From Wylensekiella montiformis (GTDB lineage: Bacteria; Bacillota; Negativicutes; Selenomonadales; Selenomonadaceae): a stretch of 64,000 bases of DNA. The DNA lies in assembly GCF_009697385.1 (NCBI RefSeq), contig NZ_VUNL01000005.1, positions 124,001 to 188,000 on the forward strand, read 5' to 3'. Below, in pieces: positions 1 through 9,339 of this stretch (positions are counted from its first letter, which is position 1; every line of letters starts with the position of its first letter). A model generated the notes under the pieces. That model saw nothing but the letters and a program-made list of their open reading frames with translations. It was not told the origin of the DNA and searched no databases. The position numbers were made by a program, and so were the translations under genes.

Positions 1-837
1 AATGACTTCGTCCGCGATCAGGGTGGCCAGCGTTTTGCGCTGTGCCGCTGAAAGCTCGCCGGTACTGGTCTTTGCCAGCTGGCTGAAGCGCTGCTGATAG
101 GCGGAAAAATCGCTGTTGTAGCGGTCGATGATGTCCTGCGTCGCATCGATGTAGCTGGCGATGTCGCCATTTTGCAGCGGAGCGATGGTGTCGAGATACT
201 GGCGGTAGTTTTTGATACAGGACACCTGCCAGCGGCCGTCGTCGGCCTGTTCCAGCCCGACCTGTAGGGTGAACGGCGTCTGGGTGTAGTCTTCGACGAT
301 TTCGATATCGGCGGTGGCCGAAGTCCCCTCGTGATGTATGGCGCCGATCCGTATCCATGTCGTGTTGCGCAGCTGGCTCCGCTCGATGAACCGCTCGAAA
401 TCGATGCCGAGCTGGCGCCCTTTCAGAATGTCGGTGCCATCCGGCAGGCCCCATACGCCCGTTTCCACACGGTTTAGCGCGGCCTGCTCCAGTCCGCCGG
501 CAAGCTGCGGCTTGATGGTGATATAGAATTTTTCAAACATGACCCGGGTCGCCGGTGTCAGCGTCGAATCATAGGCGAAAAGATCCACGGTCAGGTCATC
601 GTAGATTTGAGAGGACAAAACGTCCAGATTGACATAGCGGCGGACGGCGTCGGCGTCGCGCTGCTCCACGGCGATGGTCAGCTGTTTCAGCGTATATTCC
701 GGGGTGCGGACATAAAAGAAGAAATACCAGACTGTTGCGGCGATGAGGGCAGACAGCAGCAGGAAAAACAGACCAAAACGGCGCCGCTGGCGTATCCGCC
801 GCTGCTGTAGTTTCCGTTTCCAGGTGTAGTCGTCCAT
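1..837 (-). CDS. Membrane-anchored DUF2939-like protein, 3' end outside window
   Basis: The start codon is at 837, preceded by GGAGGAGTGAT; 279 codons are visible and the frame is open at base 1, so the C-terminus is missing. Residues 1-20 are strongly basic, residues 21-43 form one hydrophobic segment, and the rest is predicted to be outside the membrane. Just after the membrane segment, a stretch with TPEYTLKQL and DADAVRRYVNLD resembles DUF2939-type proteins (Leu-rich helix, then an acidic/Arg helix ending in YV). That family has no established reaction. The family match is from memory of the pattern; the membrane topology is what I see directly. It faces away from the next gene, so 838-979 holds two divergent promoters. 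Confidence 0.75.
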   Translation of the reverse strand, partial: MDDYTWKRKLQQRRIRQRRRFGLFFLLLSALIAATVWYFFFYVRTPEYTLKQLTIAVEQRDADAVRRYVNLDVLSSQIYDDLTVDLFAYDSTLTPATRVMFEKFYITIKPQLAGGLEQAALNRVETGVWGLPDGTDILKGRQLGIDFERFIERSQLRNTTWIRIGAIHHEGTSATADIEIVEDYTQTPFTLQVGLEQADDGRWQVSCIKNYRQYLDTIAPLQNGDIASYIDATQDIIDRYNSDFSAYQQRFSQLAKTSTGELSAAQRKTLATLIADEVI

Positions 838-979
838 ATCACTCCTCCTTGCGAATCTTTTTCTATTATACTATAAGATGCGTCTGCGCGGCAAAAAAGA
901 TGCGGCGGGAAATATGGCCAATAACGAACATATATGCTAAAATAAAAGAAGAATAACTGTTCGTTCCTGAGGTGTCGCT

Positions 980-1432
980 ATGAAATGGGTTAATCATGAA
1001 ATCGTAACAGGGGTCATCGTCTATGCCGCTGCGGGCGAACTCCTGCCGGCGCTCTACAGCATGGCCGGGGCTGTTCTGCCGGACAAGCTGGAAGGCAATC
1101 CGCGCAGCGGCGATTATTGGAGCTGGCGCAGCCGTCACCGCGGCTGGTCGCACTGGCCGATGCTTTATCTTCTTTTGCTCGGCCTGCAGCAGCGGATCAT
1201 GGCGCCGGAAAGTCCTTCCTTTGATACCATCGGCGTGATCGGCAGCTACTTCTGCATTGGGGCGCTGCTCCATATTGCCGAAGACGCGCTCTGCGGCAAA
1301 GTGCCACTTTTCACGCCCTGGCAGAAAGTCGGATTCCGGCTGTTTACCGTCGGCTCGATCGCCGAGTATCTGGTTTCTCTTGTCCTTGTCCTGCTGGCAT
1401 ATATCTTTCATCTCGTATTTGTGGTAAAATAA
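980..1432 (+). CDS. YdjM-like membrane-bound metal-dependent hydrolase
   Basis: A 150-residue membrane protein of the YdjM/DUF457 family. Near residues 35-62 it carries the family pattern LPDKLEG followed by SRHRGWSHW, whose Asp and His residues are the presumed metal ligands. A second His-Asp cluster (LHIAEDAL) lies near residue 97. Several hydrophobic segments (about 6-22, 60-70, 80-95, 125-148) place it in the cytoplasmic membrane. GAGGTG at 969-974 supports the ATG at 980. The family is linked to membrane or envelope homeostasis but its substrate is unknown. It stands alone, divergent from the preceding gene and about 50 bases before fbp. Confidence 0.8.
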   Translation: MKWVNHEIVTGVIVYAAAGELLPALYSMAGAVLPDKLEGNPRSGDYWSWRSRHRGWSHWPMLYLLLLGLQQRIMAPESPSFDTIGVIGSYFCIGALLHIAEDALCGKVPLFTPWQKVGFRLFTVGSIAEYLVSLVLVLLAYIFHLVFVVK

Positions 1433-1482
1433 TAAAAAAACGCGCTAAACGATAAGAAGCAAAGACAAATGAGGTGGTCGTC

Positions 1483-3396
1483 ATGCGGAGAAGTCCCTGT
1501 CGGAAGGGGCGTCCCACGAAGGTGCTGCGTCTCCTGGCGGAGAAATATCCCACGAAGGAATCGGTTTATGAAAAGCTCATCTATCTTCAGTCCCAGCTGT
1601 CCCTGCCCAAGGGCGTAGAGCATTTCATGAGCGATCTTCATGGAGAATACGATTCGTTCTTCCATATTCTGAACAACTGCTCCGGTGTTATCCGCGAGAA
1701 AGTGGATTATGTGTTCGGCGAGCGCCTGAGCCCTGAGGAAAAAGCGGAATTCTGTACGCTGATTTATTATCCGAAGGAAAAAATCGAGCAAATGACGGAC
1801 GCGCACAAGAATACGCCGGAATGGTACCGGCGCAATTTATCGCAGCTGCTGGAGCTGTCCAAGCTCATGAGCTATAAATATCCGGCTTCCAAGGTGAACG
1901 GGTTTATTCCGAAGCGGTTTGAATCCGTCATCGTCGAGCTGATGAATACGCGGCCGGAGGCGGATCATGCGCAGTTTCTGTACCACAAGCGTCTGCTCAG
2001 TACGATCGTTCAAATCGACAGCGGAGCGGATTTCATTCAGGCGTTTACGGTGCTGATCAAACGACTGGCCGTCGACCGGCTCCATATCGTCGGGGACTTC
2101 TTTGACCGGGGCAATCGCCCGGACGCGATACTGAACCGTCTGATGAAGCATCCGTCCGTCGACATCCAATGGGGCAATCACGATGTGCTCTGGATGGGGG
2201 CGGCGCTGGGCAGCGAAACCTGTATTGCTGCCGTCGTCCGCAATTCCCTGCGCTATGACAATACGGATGTGCTGGAACGCGGCTACGGGATCAGCCTGCG
2301 GCCATTGTCTGCCTTCGCGGCGCGAATCTACCCGGACGAGCGGCCGATCCGGGCGGCGGAGCGGGCCGTCACGATGATGATGTTCAAGCTGGAAGGCCAG
2401 CTGATCCGGCGGAATCCGGACTTTCAGATGGACAGCCGCCTGCTGCTGGACCGGATCGACTTTCGCTCCTCCTGCGCGGTGCTGGGGGACGGACGGCGCT
2501 ATGAGCTGGAAAACGCCTACTTTCCAACCATCGATTCGGCCGCCGGCGATCCGTATCAGCTGACGGCCGAGGAGCAGGAGATCCTTGAGGACCTTCGGTC
2601 GTATTTCGTGGAAAGCGCGGTTCTGCAGCGTCATGTGGATTACCTTTATCAAAAAGGCAGCCTGTATACGCGCTGTAACGGCAATCTGCTCTTTCACGGC
2701 TGCGTGCCGCTTGAGGAGGACGGAAGCCTGCGGACCATCTGCTACGGCGGCCGGGCATACCGGGGGCGGCAGTGGTTCGATTTTTGCGAGGATATGGCGC
2801 GTGAGGCATGGCTGCATGGCGGCGGTCATGCGCTGGATTTCATGTATTTCCTCTGGTGCGGACGCCTTTCCCCGCTGTCCGGACGTGAGTTCAAGACGTT
2901 TGAACGGGCGCTGATCGCCGACGAGAGCACCTGGAAGGAGCCGTCGGATCCGTATTATCGGTACATCGATCAGGTGGAGACCTGTGAGATGGTGCTGCGG
3001 GAATTCGGGCTGGACCCGAAGCGGGGGCATATCATCAACGGGCATGTGCCGGTAAAGGTCCGGAAGGGGGAAAGCCCCGTCAAAGCGGGGGGCCGGGCGA
3101 TCATCATCGACGGCGGCTTCTGCAAGGCCTATCACAAAAAGACCGGTATATCCGGCTATACCCTGATTTCCAATTCACGCGGGCTGCGGCTGCTGGAGCA
3201 TCAGCACATCGCCAATGTGCGCGAAGCCCTGCGGGAAAATCATGATATCGAATCCGTCTCCGAAACCGTGGAGCTGCAGTCCTGCCGGACGACGGTGGGC
3301 GACACGGACGAGGGCAGGCTCATTCAGGATGAAATCACCGATCTGTATAATCTCCTGCTGGCCTATCAGAACGGCCTGCTGAAACCAAGCGAATAG
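1483..3396 (+). CDS. fbp: Fructose-1,6-bisphosphatase, class III
   Basis: Hydrolyses fructose-1,6-bisphosphate to fructose-6-phosphate in gluconeogenesis. At about 637 residues it has the length of the Firmicute class III enzyme. Metallophosphatase motifs are in order: SDLHGEYDSF (about residue 50), GDFFDRGNRPD (about 205), WGNHDVLWMG (about 229), and NGHVPVKVRKGESP in the C-terminal third. A GTG at 1474 is in frame, but GAGGTGG at 1471-1477 would overlap it and sits at good distance from the ATG at 1483, so I choose 1483. A strong hairpin follows the stop. Single-gene transcription unit. Confidence 0.95.
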   Translation: MRRSPCRKGRPTKVLRLLAEKYPTKESVYEKLIYLQSQLSLPKGVEHFMSDLHGEYDSFFHILNNCSGVIREKVDYVFGERLSPEEKAEFCTLIYYPKEKIEQMTDAHKNTPEWYRRNLSQLLELSKLMSYKYPASKVNGFIPKRFESVIVELMNTRPEADHAQFLYHKRLLSTIVQIDSGADFIQAFTVLIKRLAVDRLHIVGDFFDRGNRPDAILNRLMKHPSVDIQWGNHDVLWMGAALGSETCIAAVVRNSLRYDNTDVLERGYGISLRPLSAFAARIYPDERPIRAAERAVTMMMFKLEGQLIRRNPDFQMDSRLLLDRIDFRSSCAVLGDGRRYELENAYFPTIDSAAGDPYQLTAEEQEILEDLRSYFVESAVLQRHVDYLYQKGSLYTRCNGNLLFHGCVPLEEDGSLRTICYGGRAYRGRQWFDFCEDMAREAWLHGGGHALDFMYFLWCGRLSPLSGREFKTFERALIADESTWKEPSDPYYRYIDQVETCEMVLREFGLDPKRGHIINGHVPVKVRKGESPVKAGGRAIIIDGGFCKAYHKKTGISGYTLISNSRGLRLLEHQHIANVREALRENHDIESVSETVELQSCRTTVGDTDEGRLIQDEITDLYNLLLAYQNGLLKPSE

Positions 3397-3415
3397 GGAA
3401 AGCGTATATTGCTGC

Positions 3416-3466
3416 AAAAAAAGCAGGATCACGTACTCGTCTGAGCCGGTGATCCTGCTTTTTGCG
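3416..3466. terminator. Bidirectional Rho-independent terminator
   Basis: Arms at 3419-3432 and 3449-3462 pair as 14 bases (AAAAGCAGGATCAC with its complement), with A-rich sequence on one side and T-rich on the other. It serves fbp on the plus strand and the convergent gene ending at 3515. Confidence 0.85.
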
Positions 3467-3514
3467 TATGCTGTTTTTTCTTCTCCCGTTTGCTTTACCG
3501 GAGCGGGATGAAGG

Positions 3515-3901
3515 TTATTCCAGTTCGACGGTGTCGTCGATTTTCCATACGGCGACGTCCTCAGTCGTATACAGACTGGCTTGACTGTCTGTCACGGAAA
3601 TGGTGAAGGGAACGGGGTCTTTTCCGATGTCGACGGAAAGATCTTCGCTGTCAAACGCGCCGATCAGCAGCGGATAAGCATCGATATCCGACAGGCGGTA
3701 CTTTATATGAAGGCCCAGTACGCGCTGGTAATTGTCGCTTTTGTTGACGAAGTTTCCCTGAAAGGTGATGGTATTTCCTTTCAGCGTGACCTGATTTACC
3801 TCATAGGATACCTTGTCGGCTGCCTCCGCCGATGGGATCAGGAGCCCGAGACAGGCGGCCAGCGCCGCCAGCAGACAGAAGCTCTGCAGCAAGTGTTTCA
3901 T
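3515..3901 (-). CDS. Secreted hypothetical protein, beta-rich
   Basis: 128 residues. Residues 1-27 are a classical Sec signal peptide (MKHLLQ, Leu/Ala-rich core, AEA before the cut). The mature part is rich in beta-forming residues with NTITFQGNFVNKSD and a later DPVPFTISV, a layout reminiscent of SLAP-type surface domains or other small Ig-like exported domains, but I do not recognise the family with confidence. A G-rich stretch precedes the ATG. It converges on fbp and shares its terminator. Function unknown; cell-surface or periplasmic location is inferred. Confidence 0.7.
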   Translation of the reverse strand: MKHLLQSFCLLAALAACLGLLIPSAEAADKVSYEVNQVTLKGNTITFQGNFVNKSDNYQRVLGLHIKYRLSDIDAYPLLIGAFDSEDLSVDIGKDPVPFTISVTDSQASLYTTEDVAVWKIDDTVELE

Positions 3902-4142
3902 CGTGATTCCCCCTCATAGTATGGTTTCTTTTGTCTTCTATTATAATGGTCTGCACTGGTTTCGTAAACTCAGAATCTTTAGCGGAATCCGTGATATCTT
4001 TAGATTTTACCGGGAATTCCTTTATTTGCCCCGGTCCGGGCTTGGTGTTTTGTCGCATTTTATCGGAATAACTGACGAGGATATGGCAATAAATAAATAA
4101 CAATAGGAATAAATTAATATATTGCAGGAAAATATAAAGATA

Positions 4143-4176
4143 TTGACTGTCAAGAATTGTCGAAATAATTTATACT
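4143..4176 (+). promoter_or_regulatory. Possible promoter of the porin gene
   Basis: A -10-like TATACT is at 4171-4176. The best -35 candidate, TTGACT at 4143-4148, is 22 bases away, which is too long for a standard sigma-70 promoter; CTGTCA at 4147-4152 gives 18. The assignment is weak. The surrounding 3902-4170 stretch is AT-rich with no credible gene. Confidence 0.35.
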
Positions 4177-4408
4177 ATCAGGTGTAGAGGAGAAGTGGAG
4201 GTGCATAGGCAACGACGGAATGGATTTAGAGAACCGGTAAACCTTCGCGGGGAAACTCCGTATTCTGGAAAACGAGATGAAAAGTTTACCGGTTCCGGCC
4301 GAAACGATGAAGTCGCCGGCGGCGGGCCTGGACGTGAAAGACCGCAGGCTGCAGTACAAGGTGCGCGTCATCAGGGAAGTGCAGATCTTTTTAAGGAGTC
4401 GAGCGTTT
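4177..4408 (+). other. Long structured 5' leader of the porin gene
   Basis: About 230 bases separate the likely promoter from the porin ATG. It contains a perfect 12-base inverted repeat (4231-4242 with 4284-4295, core AACCGGTAAAC) enclosing a 41-base loop, then a GC-rich segment with GCCGGCGGCGGGC. An open frame runs through it, but the encoded peptide looks random. I could not match it to a known riboswitch class. Confidence 0.45.
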
Positions 4409-6121
4409 ATGAAAAAGAAACAGATTATGCTGGGGCTGGCCTGCTTTGCCGCCCTCAATGCGGGCAATTATGCCCTGGCAAGTGACAACCCGTTCGCAAC
4501 GGTACCGCAGAGCACCGGCTACTACGAGGATGTAGCCTCGCTGGTGCATGACGGGCTGATTGACGGCTATACTGATGCGGACTTCAATAGCAAGCGGCCG
4601 CTGACCCGCTATGAGATGGCCGTGTTTACGGCCAAGGCCATGTCGAAATCCGGGAGCGCAGGAGCCGCAGATACGCAGCGCATCCAGAAGCTCATGAAGG
4701 AGTTCCAGAGCGAGCTTACCGATATGCACGTAAAGATTCCGGGCGTCAAGGCAAAGAAAGCGGACAAAAAGGCCAGCGGGCCGAAGCTCAATGTCAAACA
4801 TCTGCCGGATGGCTGGGATTTCTCCGGCATGATCCGCTATCGTCTGGACGGCGGCACGAAGAAGTATCCGGACGGAACGAAGAAATCCGGCGCGGATGGC
4901 TTTGGCGGCACGAAGAACCATCAGGTACTCTATCAGCTCAACAACAAGTTCAAGATGGGCGGCGGCTGGACGGCCGAGATCGATACGATCGGCGCATATG
5001 ACGGCGATGGCGATTACCGAACGACGGGCGAGAATACGGCAGGCTGGATGTCGGCCAATAAGGTCTTTGCGCAGGGCCCGCTGTTCGGCGGCAAGATGCG
5101 TATCGGCCGCACGAAGGGCAGCTTCATCGGCATCAAGAAATCGCTGATCATGGGCCAGTATTATACCGGCGGCGATTACATGATCAACGCGGGCAATAAA
5201 TGGAAGGTCGGCGCTGCCTGGGGTAATGTCGACTACAACAAGAACAGCTGGAGCGGCGACAGCCATCGCATCAACTCCTCCGATTCGGCAACGCTGATTA
5301 AGGAAGGGAAGACGGCCAAGGTCGACGCATCGACGCTGTCTGCTTCGCAGCTTGCCAATCTGAATTCGTTAAAGAGTTCGGGGCTGGTATCGTTCAGCTC
5401 GGGAGACTCCATTACCAGCACCAGCGGGAAGGTTACGATCACGAATGAAAGCGGCGATGATCTTACGATTCCGGTTTATTACAGCAAGCCGGACCGAGGC
5501 GTATCGGGCTCGGATATGAACCCGGATGGCCTCGGCGTCAGCATGACGCAGCTGCAGGCGCAGTATCAGGCCGCCTCCAATCTGCAGTTTAATTTCAGCT
5601 ACTGGCATCTGCATTCCAGCGGCGACCACACGTATCTGAATGCGAAGAAGGCAGCCCAGAATGCGGCGGCGGAAGCCTATGGCATTTCCAATCTGAACAA
5701 GCCGACGAAGTATACGGATCCGGATATCGGCGAGATCAGCGCCGTCTGGAATCCGACGAAGGATCTCAAGGTACAGGCGTTCTATGCGCAGTCCAATTAT
5801 CAGGATCCGACGTACGGCGGCCAGAACAAGGCCTATGCGCTGACCTTCAATCTCGGCGAAGCCAAGGCAGCGATTCCGCACTCCCGCATGTGGGAGCTCG
5901 ACCTCATCCATCAGGAGCGGTATACCGGCATCAAGTCGGCCTATGACCTCAAGAACAAAGAGGGCGAGGGCCAGCATGGTCTGATTCTCGAGTACCGCTA
6001 TGTCCCGGTCAAGAACGTCATGTTCGATTGGCGCTGGATGCACTATAAAGCCATCAACTGCAAGGCGGCCAGCCAGTATACCGGCAACCAGTACCGCTTC
6101 CAGCTCTACTATTACTTCTAA
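4409..6121 (+). CDS. OmpM-like SLH-domain outer-membrane porin
   Basis: A 570-residue outer-membrane protein. It has a Sec signal peptide (residues 1-23, ending ALA), one SLH domain at about 24-80 (YYEDVASLVHDGLIDGYTDADF then LTRYEMAVFTAKAM, shown here only as landmarks), a polar coiled linker to about 125, and a long beta-strand region ending in YYYF, an aromatic C-terminus typical of barrels. In Negativicutes such proteins tether the outer membrane to peptidoglycan through the SLH domain and form the main pore. AAGGAG at 4393-4398 and the signal peptide fix the ATG at 4409, not the in-frame ATG at 4277. Being directly upstream of pectinases, it may pass oligogalacturonides; that is inference. 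Confidence 0.9.
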   Translation: MKKKQIMLGLACFAALNAGNYALASDNPFATVPQSTGYYEDVASLVHDGLIDGYTDADFNSKRPLTRYEMAVFTAKAMSKSGSAGAADTQRIQKLMKEFQSELTDMHVKIPGVKAKKADKKASGPKLNVKHLPDGWDFSGMIRYRLDGGTKKYPDGTKKSGADGFGGTKNHQVLYQLNNKFKMGGGWTAEIDTIGAYDGDGDYRTTGENTAGWMSANKVFAQGPLFGGKMRIGRTKGSFIGIKKSLIMGQYYTGGDYMINAGNKWKVGAAWGNVDYNKNSWSGDSHRINSSDSATLIKEGKTAKVDASTLSASQLANLNSLKSSGLVSFSSGDSITSTSGKVTITNESGDDLTIPVYYSKPDRGVSGSDMNPDGLGVSMTQLQAQYQAASNLQFNFSYWHLHSSGDHTYLNAKKAAQNAAAEAYGISNLNKPTKYTDPDIGEISAVWNPTKDLKVQAFYAQSNYQDPTYGGQNKAYALTFNLGEAKAAIPHSRMWELDLIHQERYTGIKSAYDLKNKEGEGQHGLILEYRYVPVKNVMFDWRWMHYKAINCKAASQYTGNQYRFQLYYYF

Positions 6122-6147
6122 GAACAATCCTACAGGAACTTTTACGG

Positions 6148-6174
6148 CAGGAGCGGCTGGGCCGCTCCTGTTGT
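6148..6174 (+). terminator. Terminator after the porin gene
   Basis: Arms 6148-6157 and 6161-6170 form a 10-base perfect stem (CAGGAGCGGC with complement) around a TGG loop, followed by TTGTT. The T-run is short, so termination may be partial and some read-through into the pectinase genes is possible. Confidence 0.65.
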
Positions 6175-6221
6175 TGGATAAACGATGCATGACATGAGAT
6201 AAAGATAAGGGAGGATGTACA

Positions 6222-7991
6222 ATGCAGTTTACGAGCATGAAGAAGAGCCTGGCTCTGGCCAGCCTGATCGCCCTGGCTGTCAGCGGCAGCGTCTTTGCGG
6301 CCCCGGCCGCGCCGACCGGCCTGCAGGTTCCGTCGCTTTCCACCACGACGGACGGCACGACCCTGATTTGGGAGCGTCCGGCCAAGACCAAGGACATCAT
6401 TGCTTATAACGTCTATATGGACGGCAAGCTGATCCAGCGCACCGACGAGGATTTTTCTTCGCTGGCCAAGCGCGAGATTCAGGACTTTTACGCGAAAACA
6501 CCCAAGGCGCAGCGCATTACGAACCATATTTACCGTGTCCGCGGCCTGCAGCCGGGCTCGAAGCATACGTTTGTCGTCCGCGCACTCGATAAGAATGGCG
6601 ACGAGTCGGCGGATTCCAATGCTTTGTCGGTGACGACGCAGAAGCAGAGCGGCGCGGTCGTCAACATCACGAAGTACGGCGCGGTCGACGACGGCAAGAC
6701 GCTCAATACGGCGGCGATCCAGCGCGCGATCCGCGCCTGCCCGGAAGGCGGCACGGTCGTTGTTCCGGCCGGTGTATATAAGACCGGCTCCATCTGGCTC
6801 AAGAGCAATATGACGCTGGAAATCCAAAAGGGCGCGACCCTGCTCGGCTCGGAGGACGCGGCTTCCTATCCTTACCATTACAAGCTGTATCCGTATCTTT
6901 CCGATGAACGCTACTATGCGCTCATCAACGCCAAGCCGGGACCGGATGGGAAACGCCTGCAGAATATCCGCATCGTCGGCGAAGGTACGATTGACGGCAA
7001 CGGCTGGAAGAAGGGGCCGGATGGCAATTATCTCTACCGTGCAAAGGGAAAGAACAAGGACGGCACGCTCAAGAAAAACCATGTGCTGAATATCGGTATT
7101 CTGGCGGCCAATCAGGTGCGTTCGCTCGAAGAGAATGAGAAGCTCGATGAAAACAAGGCATATCCGCGCCGCTCGAGCCTGATTCTGCTGCAGGGCGTGG
7201 ACAAGGTCTATGTCACGGGCGTCACGATGCGCAATCCGGCCAACCATGGCTTCATCGCGCAGCACTGCAACGATGTCGTCATTGAAAACGCCCAGTTCCG
7301 CACCTATAACTGCAACAACGGCGACGGCATTGAGTTCGGCCACGGCAGCGGCCTCAAGGTCATGGACAATGTTTTTGACACGGGCGACGACTGCGTGAAT
7401 TTCGCAGCCGGACAGGGTGCGCTCGGTGCAAAAGATCATCCGACGGAGAACATCTGGATCTTTAACAACTCCTTCCATCACGGCCATGGCGCGGTGGTCA
7501 TGGGCAGCCATACGGCGGCGTATATTCAGAAGCTGCTGGCTGAGGACAACGTCATGGACGGCACGGACATCGGCCTGCGCATGAAGACGAATCCGGTCAA
7601 CGGCGGCGGCGCCAGGGATATTCATTTCCGCAATAATGCCATGAAGAATATGCAGGCGCAGTTCTTTATCGCTACGACGGCCTACAGCGACCCGAATGCG
7701 GCGGCTGCGTTCCCGAAAGCGGAAAAGACGGGCAGCTTCTACAATATTTTGGTCGAGGACTGCACGGTATTCGGTACGAAAAAACCGGCGATTGAGATCG
7801 TCGGCCAGCCGGATGCCATGCACCACGATATTACGTTTAAAAATGTGACGATTCAGGACGGCCAGCCCTGGAAGATCACGAATGCGAAGTCGATCAACTT
7901 TATCAATGTCAAGCAGTCCGGTTCCAAGGACAGCAAGGCATCCAAGGCGAAGTCCGGTTCGACGGCAAAGAAAAGCGCCAAAGCGAAATAA
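6222..7991 (+). CDS. Secreted FnIII-GH28 exo-polygalacturonase
   Basis: 589 residues. Signal peptide at about 1-27 (VFA-AP), a fibronectin type III-like domain at about 30-140, then a GH28 right-handed beta-helix opening with ITKYGAVDDGKTLNTAAI. Catalytic signatures are present: NNGDGIEFGHG, FDTGDDCVNF with the paired Asp, GHGAVVMGSHT and GLRMKT. The FnIII-plus-GH28 order is that of PehX-type exo-poly-alpha-galacturonosidases, which release digalacturonate from pectate chain ends. The tail is Lys/Ser/Ala-rich. AGGGAGG at 6208-6214 supports the ATG. It heads a pectin-degradation block with a methylesterase and a second GH28 enzyme. Confidence 0.9.
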   Translation: MQFTSMKKSLALASLIALAVSGSVFAAPAAPTGLQVPSLSTTTDGTTLIWERPAKTKDIIAYNVYMDGKLIQRTDEDFSSLAKREIQDFYAKTPKAQRITNHIYRVRGLQPGSKHTFVVRALDKNGDESADSNALSVTTQKQSGAVVNITKYGAVDDGKTLNTAAIQRAIRACPEGGTVVVPAGVYKTGSIWLKSNMTLEIQKGATLLGSEDAASYPYHYKLYPYLSDERYYALINAKPGPDGKRLQNIRIVGEGTIDGNGWKKGPDGNYLYRAKGKNKDGTLKKNHVLNIGILAANQVRSLEENEKLDENKAYPRRSSLILLQGVDKVYVTGVTMRNPANHGFIAQHCNDVVIENAQFRTYNCNNGDGIEFGHGSGLKVMDNVFDTGDDCVNFAAGQGALGAKDHPTENIWIFNNSFHHGHGAVVMGSHTAAYIQKLLAEDNVMDGTDIGLRMKTNPVNGGGARDIHFRNNAMKNMQAQFFIATTAYSDPNAAAAFPKAEKTGSFYNILVEDCTVFGTKKPAIEIVGQPDAMHHDITFKNVTIQDGQPWKITNAKSINFINVKQSGSKDSKASKAKSGSTAKKSAKAK

Positions 7992-8034
7992 CGGCGGCGG
8001 AGCAGCCTGCCGCAGCGGAAAACGATGTCAGCAG

Positions 8035-8070
8035 GAGGGGGCTGCCGCATGACGCGGCGGCCCTCTTTTC
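8035..8070 (+). terminator. Probable terminator between exo-PG and pectinesterase
   Basis: GC-rich imperfect hairpin (8035-8048 with 8054-8065) followed by TTTT. The stem has a two-base bulge, so it may attenuate rather than fully stop transcription between the two pectin genes. Confidence 0.55.
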
Positions 8071-8130
8071 GCCGATACAGCGGAAAAGCGGACGGCAGGA
8101 TGTGCGCTGCGTGAAGAAAGGAAGGGGCTT

Positions 8131-9273
8131 ATGAATACAGGAAAATGGACCGCTGCGGTGATGGCCGGGCTGATGCTCGGCCCAGCGATGTGTCTGACGC
8201 CGGCGATGCCCGGCGAAGTGCCGGCTTTGTCCGCCGCTCAGGCCGCTGAGCGGCAGGTGACGGCAGTCGTTGACAGCCGGGTGAAGAAAGTGGTCAAAAA
8301 ACGTCATGTCACGACGTATCCTTCGATCCGGCAGGCTTTGGCCGGAATGGCCGGGCAGAAGGCGGATTCGTATCTGCTGCAGCTGAAGCCGGGGACGTAC
8401 CGGGAGAAAGTCACGGTCGCACTGCCGAATCTGACGATGATCGGCGAGGATGCTGCGACGACCTGCATCGTCTGGAATGACGCCGAGGGGACGCCGCTGC
8501 GCCCCGGCGATACGCATCCGTCCGGCAAGGCGACGTATACGATGGAATGTGCCACGGTAAAGATCACGTCGGCGGCCAAGAATTTTCAGGCGGTCAATCT
8601 CACGTTTGCCAATGACTTTCCGACGGAAGCGCGCCGTGCGGATAAGACGATGAAGGCCGTTCAGGCCTTTGCCGTCACGGACGAAGCGGATCGCAGCAGC
8701 TTTTATCAGTGCCGGTTCCTGGGGCGTCAGGACACCTTGTACGCGAATGCGGGCCGCCAGTATTATCGGGACTGCTATATCGAAGGCGATGTGGACTTCA
8801 TCTTCGGGCAGGCTTCGGCGGCGGTGTTTGAGTCCTGCGAGATCCGCTCGCTGGCGCGGGCCGTCAAGCAGGATGGGAAGGCGTACAGCATGGGTTATGT
8901 GACGGCGCCGAGTACGCTGGCTCAGGATAAAGGCTATTTGTTCTATCGCTGCCATCTGACCAGCGACATTCCCGCGCCGCATTACGCGATGCTCGGCCGT
9001 CCATGGCATCCGTCCTCCGAGCAGCGCGAGGTCAGCTCGGCCGCCGCGTTCCGGGAATGTCAGATCGATACGCCGATAAAGGAAAAGGCATGGAACAGCA
9101 TGAAGAATAAATACGGGGTATTCCAGCCGGAGGACAACCGGCTCTATGAATACCGGAACACCGGCCGGGGCGCGCTGACTGGCGGAAACCGCCGTCAGCT
9201 CACCGACGCCGAGGCGGAGCAGTTTACGCCGGCCGCTTTCCTCGGCGACTGGAAGCCGGCCCGTCGGGCGTAA
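8131..9273 (+). CDS. Secreted pectin methylesterase (CE8)
   Basis: Removes methyl esters from pectin, exposing polygalacturonate for the two flanking GH28 enzymes. 380 residues with an N-terminal signal peptide (about 1-37). CE8 signatures are in order: FAVTDEADRSSFYQC with the Gln of the active-site region, GRQDTLYANAGRQYYRDC with the first catalytic Asp, GDVDFIFGQASAAVFESC with the nucleophilic Asp, and LGRPWHP with the substrate-binding Arg/Trp. AGGAAGGGG at 8119-8127 sets the start. Cell-envelope or secreted location is inferred from the signal peptide. Confidence 0.9.
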   Translation: MNTGKWTAAVMAGLMLGPAMCLTPAMPGEVPALSAAQAAERQVTAVVDSRVKKVVKKRHVTTYPSIRQALAGMAGQKADSYLLQLKPGTYREKVTVALPNLTMIGEDAATTCIVWNDAEGTPLRPGDTHPSGKATYTMECATVKITSAAKNFQAVNLTFANDFPTEARRADKTMKAVQAFAVTDEADRSSFYQCRFLGRQDTLYANAGRQYYRDCYIEGDVDFIFGQASAAVFESCEIRSLARAVKQDGKAYSMGYVTAPSTLAQDKGYLFYRCHLTSDIPAPHYAMLGRPWHPSSEQREVSSAAAFRECQIDTPIKEKAWNSMKNKYGVFQPEDNRLYEYRNTGRGALTGGNRRQLTDAEAEQFTPAAFLGDWKPARRA

Positions 9274-9339
9274 AAAAGGGGGCCGTTTAGGCCGCCTGCT
9301 ATAATTAAGATATGAGATATGAGCTATGAGGTGAAGCAT

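Noticed and set aside
4177-4408. Lysine riboswitch in the porin leader
   Set aside because: GGAGGTGC near the start recalls the L-box, but the later conserved blocks (AGTA loop, GCCGAAG, CTGTCA region) are not present in order, and the downstream gene is not a lysine gene.
6054-7826. A 590-codon minus-strand frame across the exo-polygalacturonase
   Set aside because: Shadow frame; the plus-strand protein has signal peptide and catalytic motifs.
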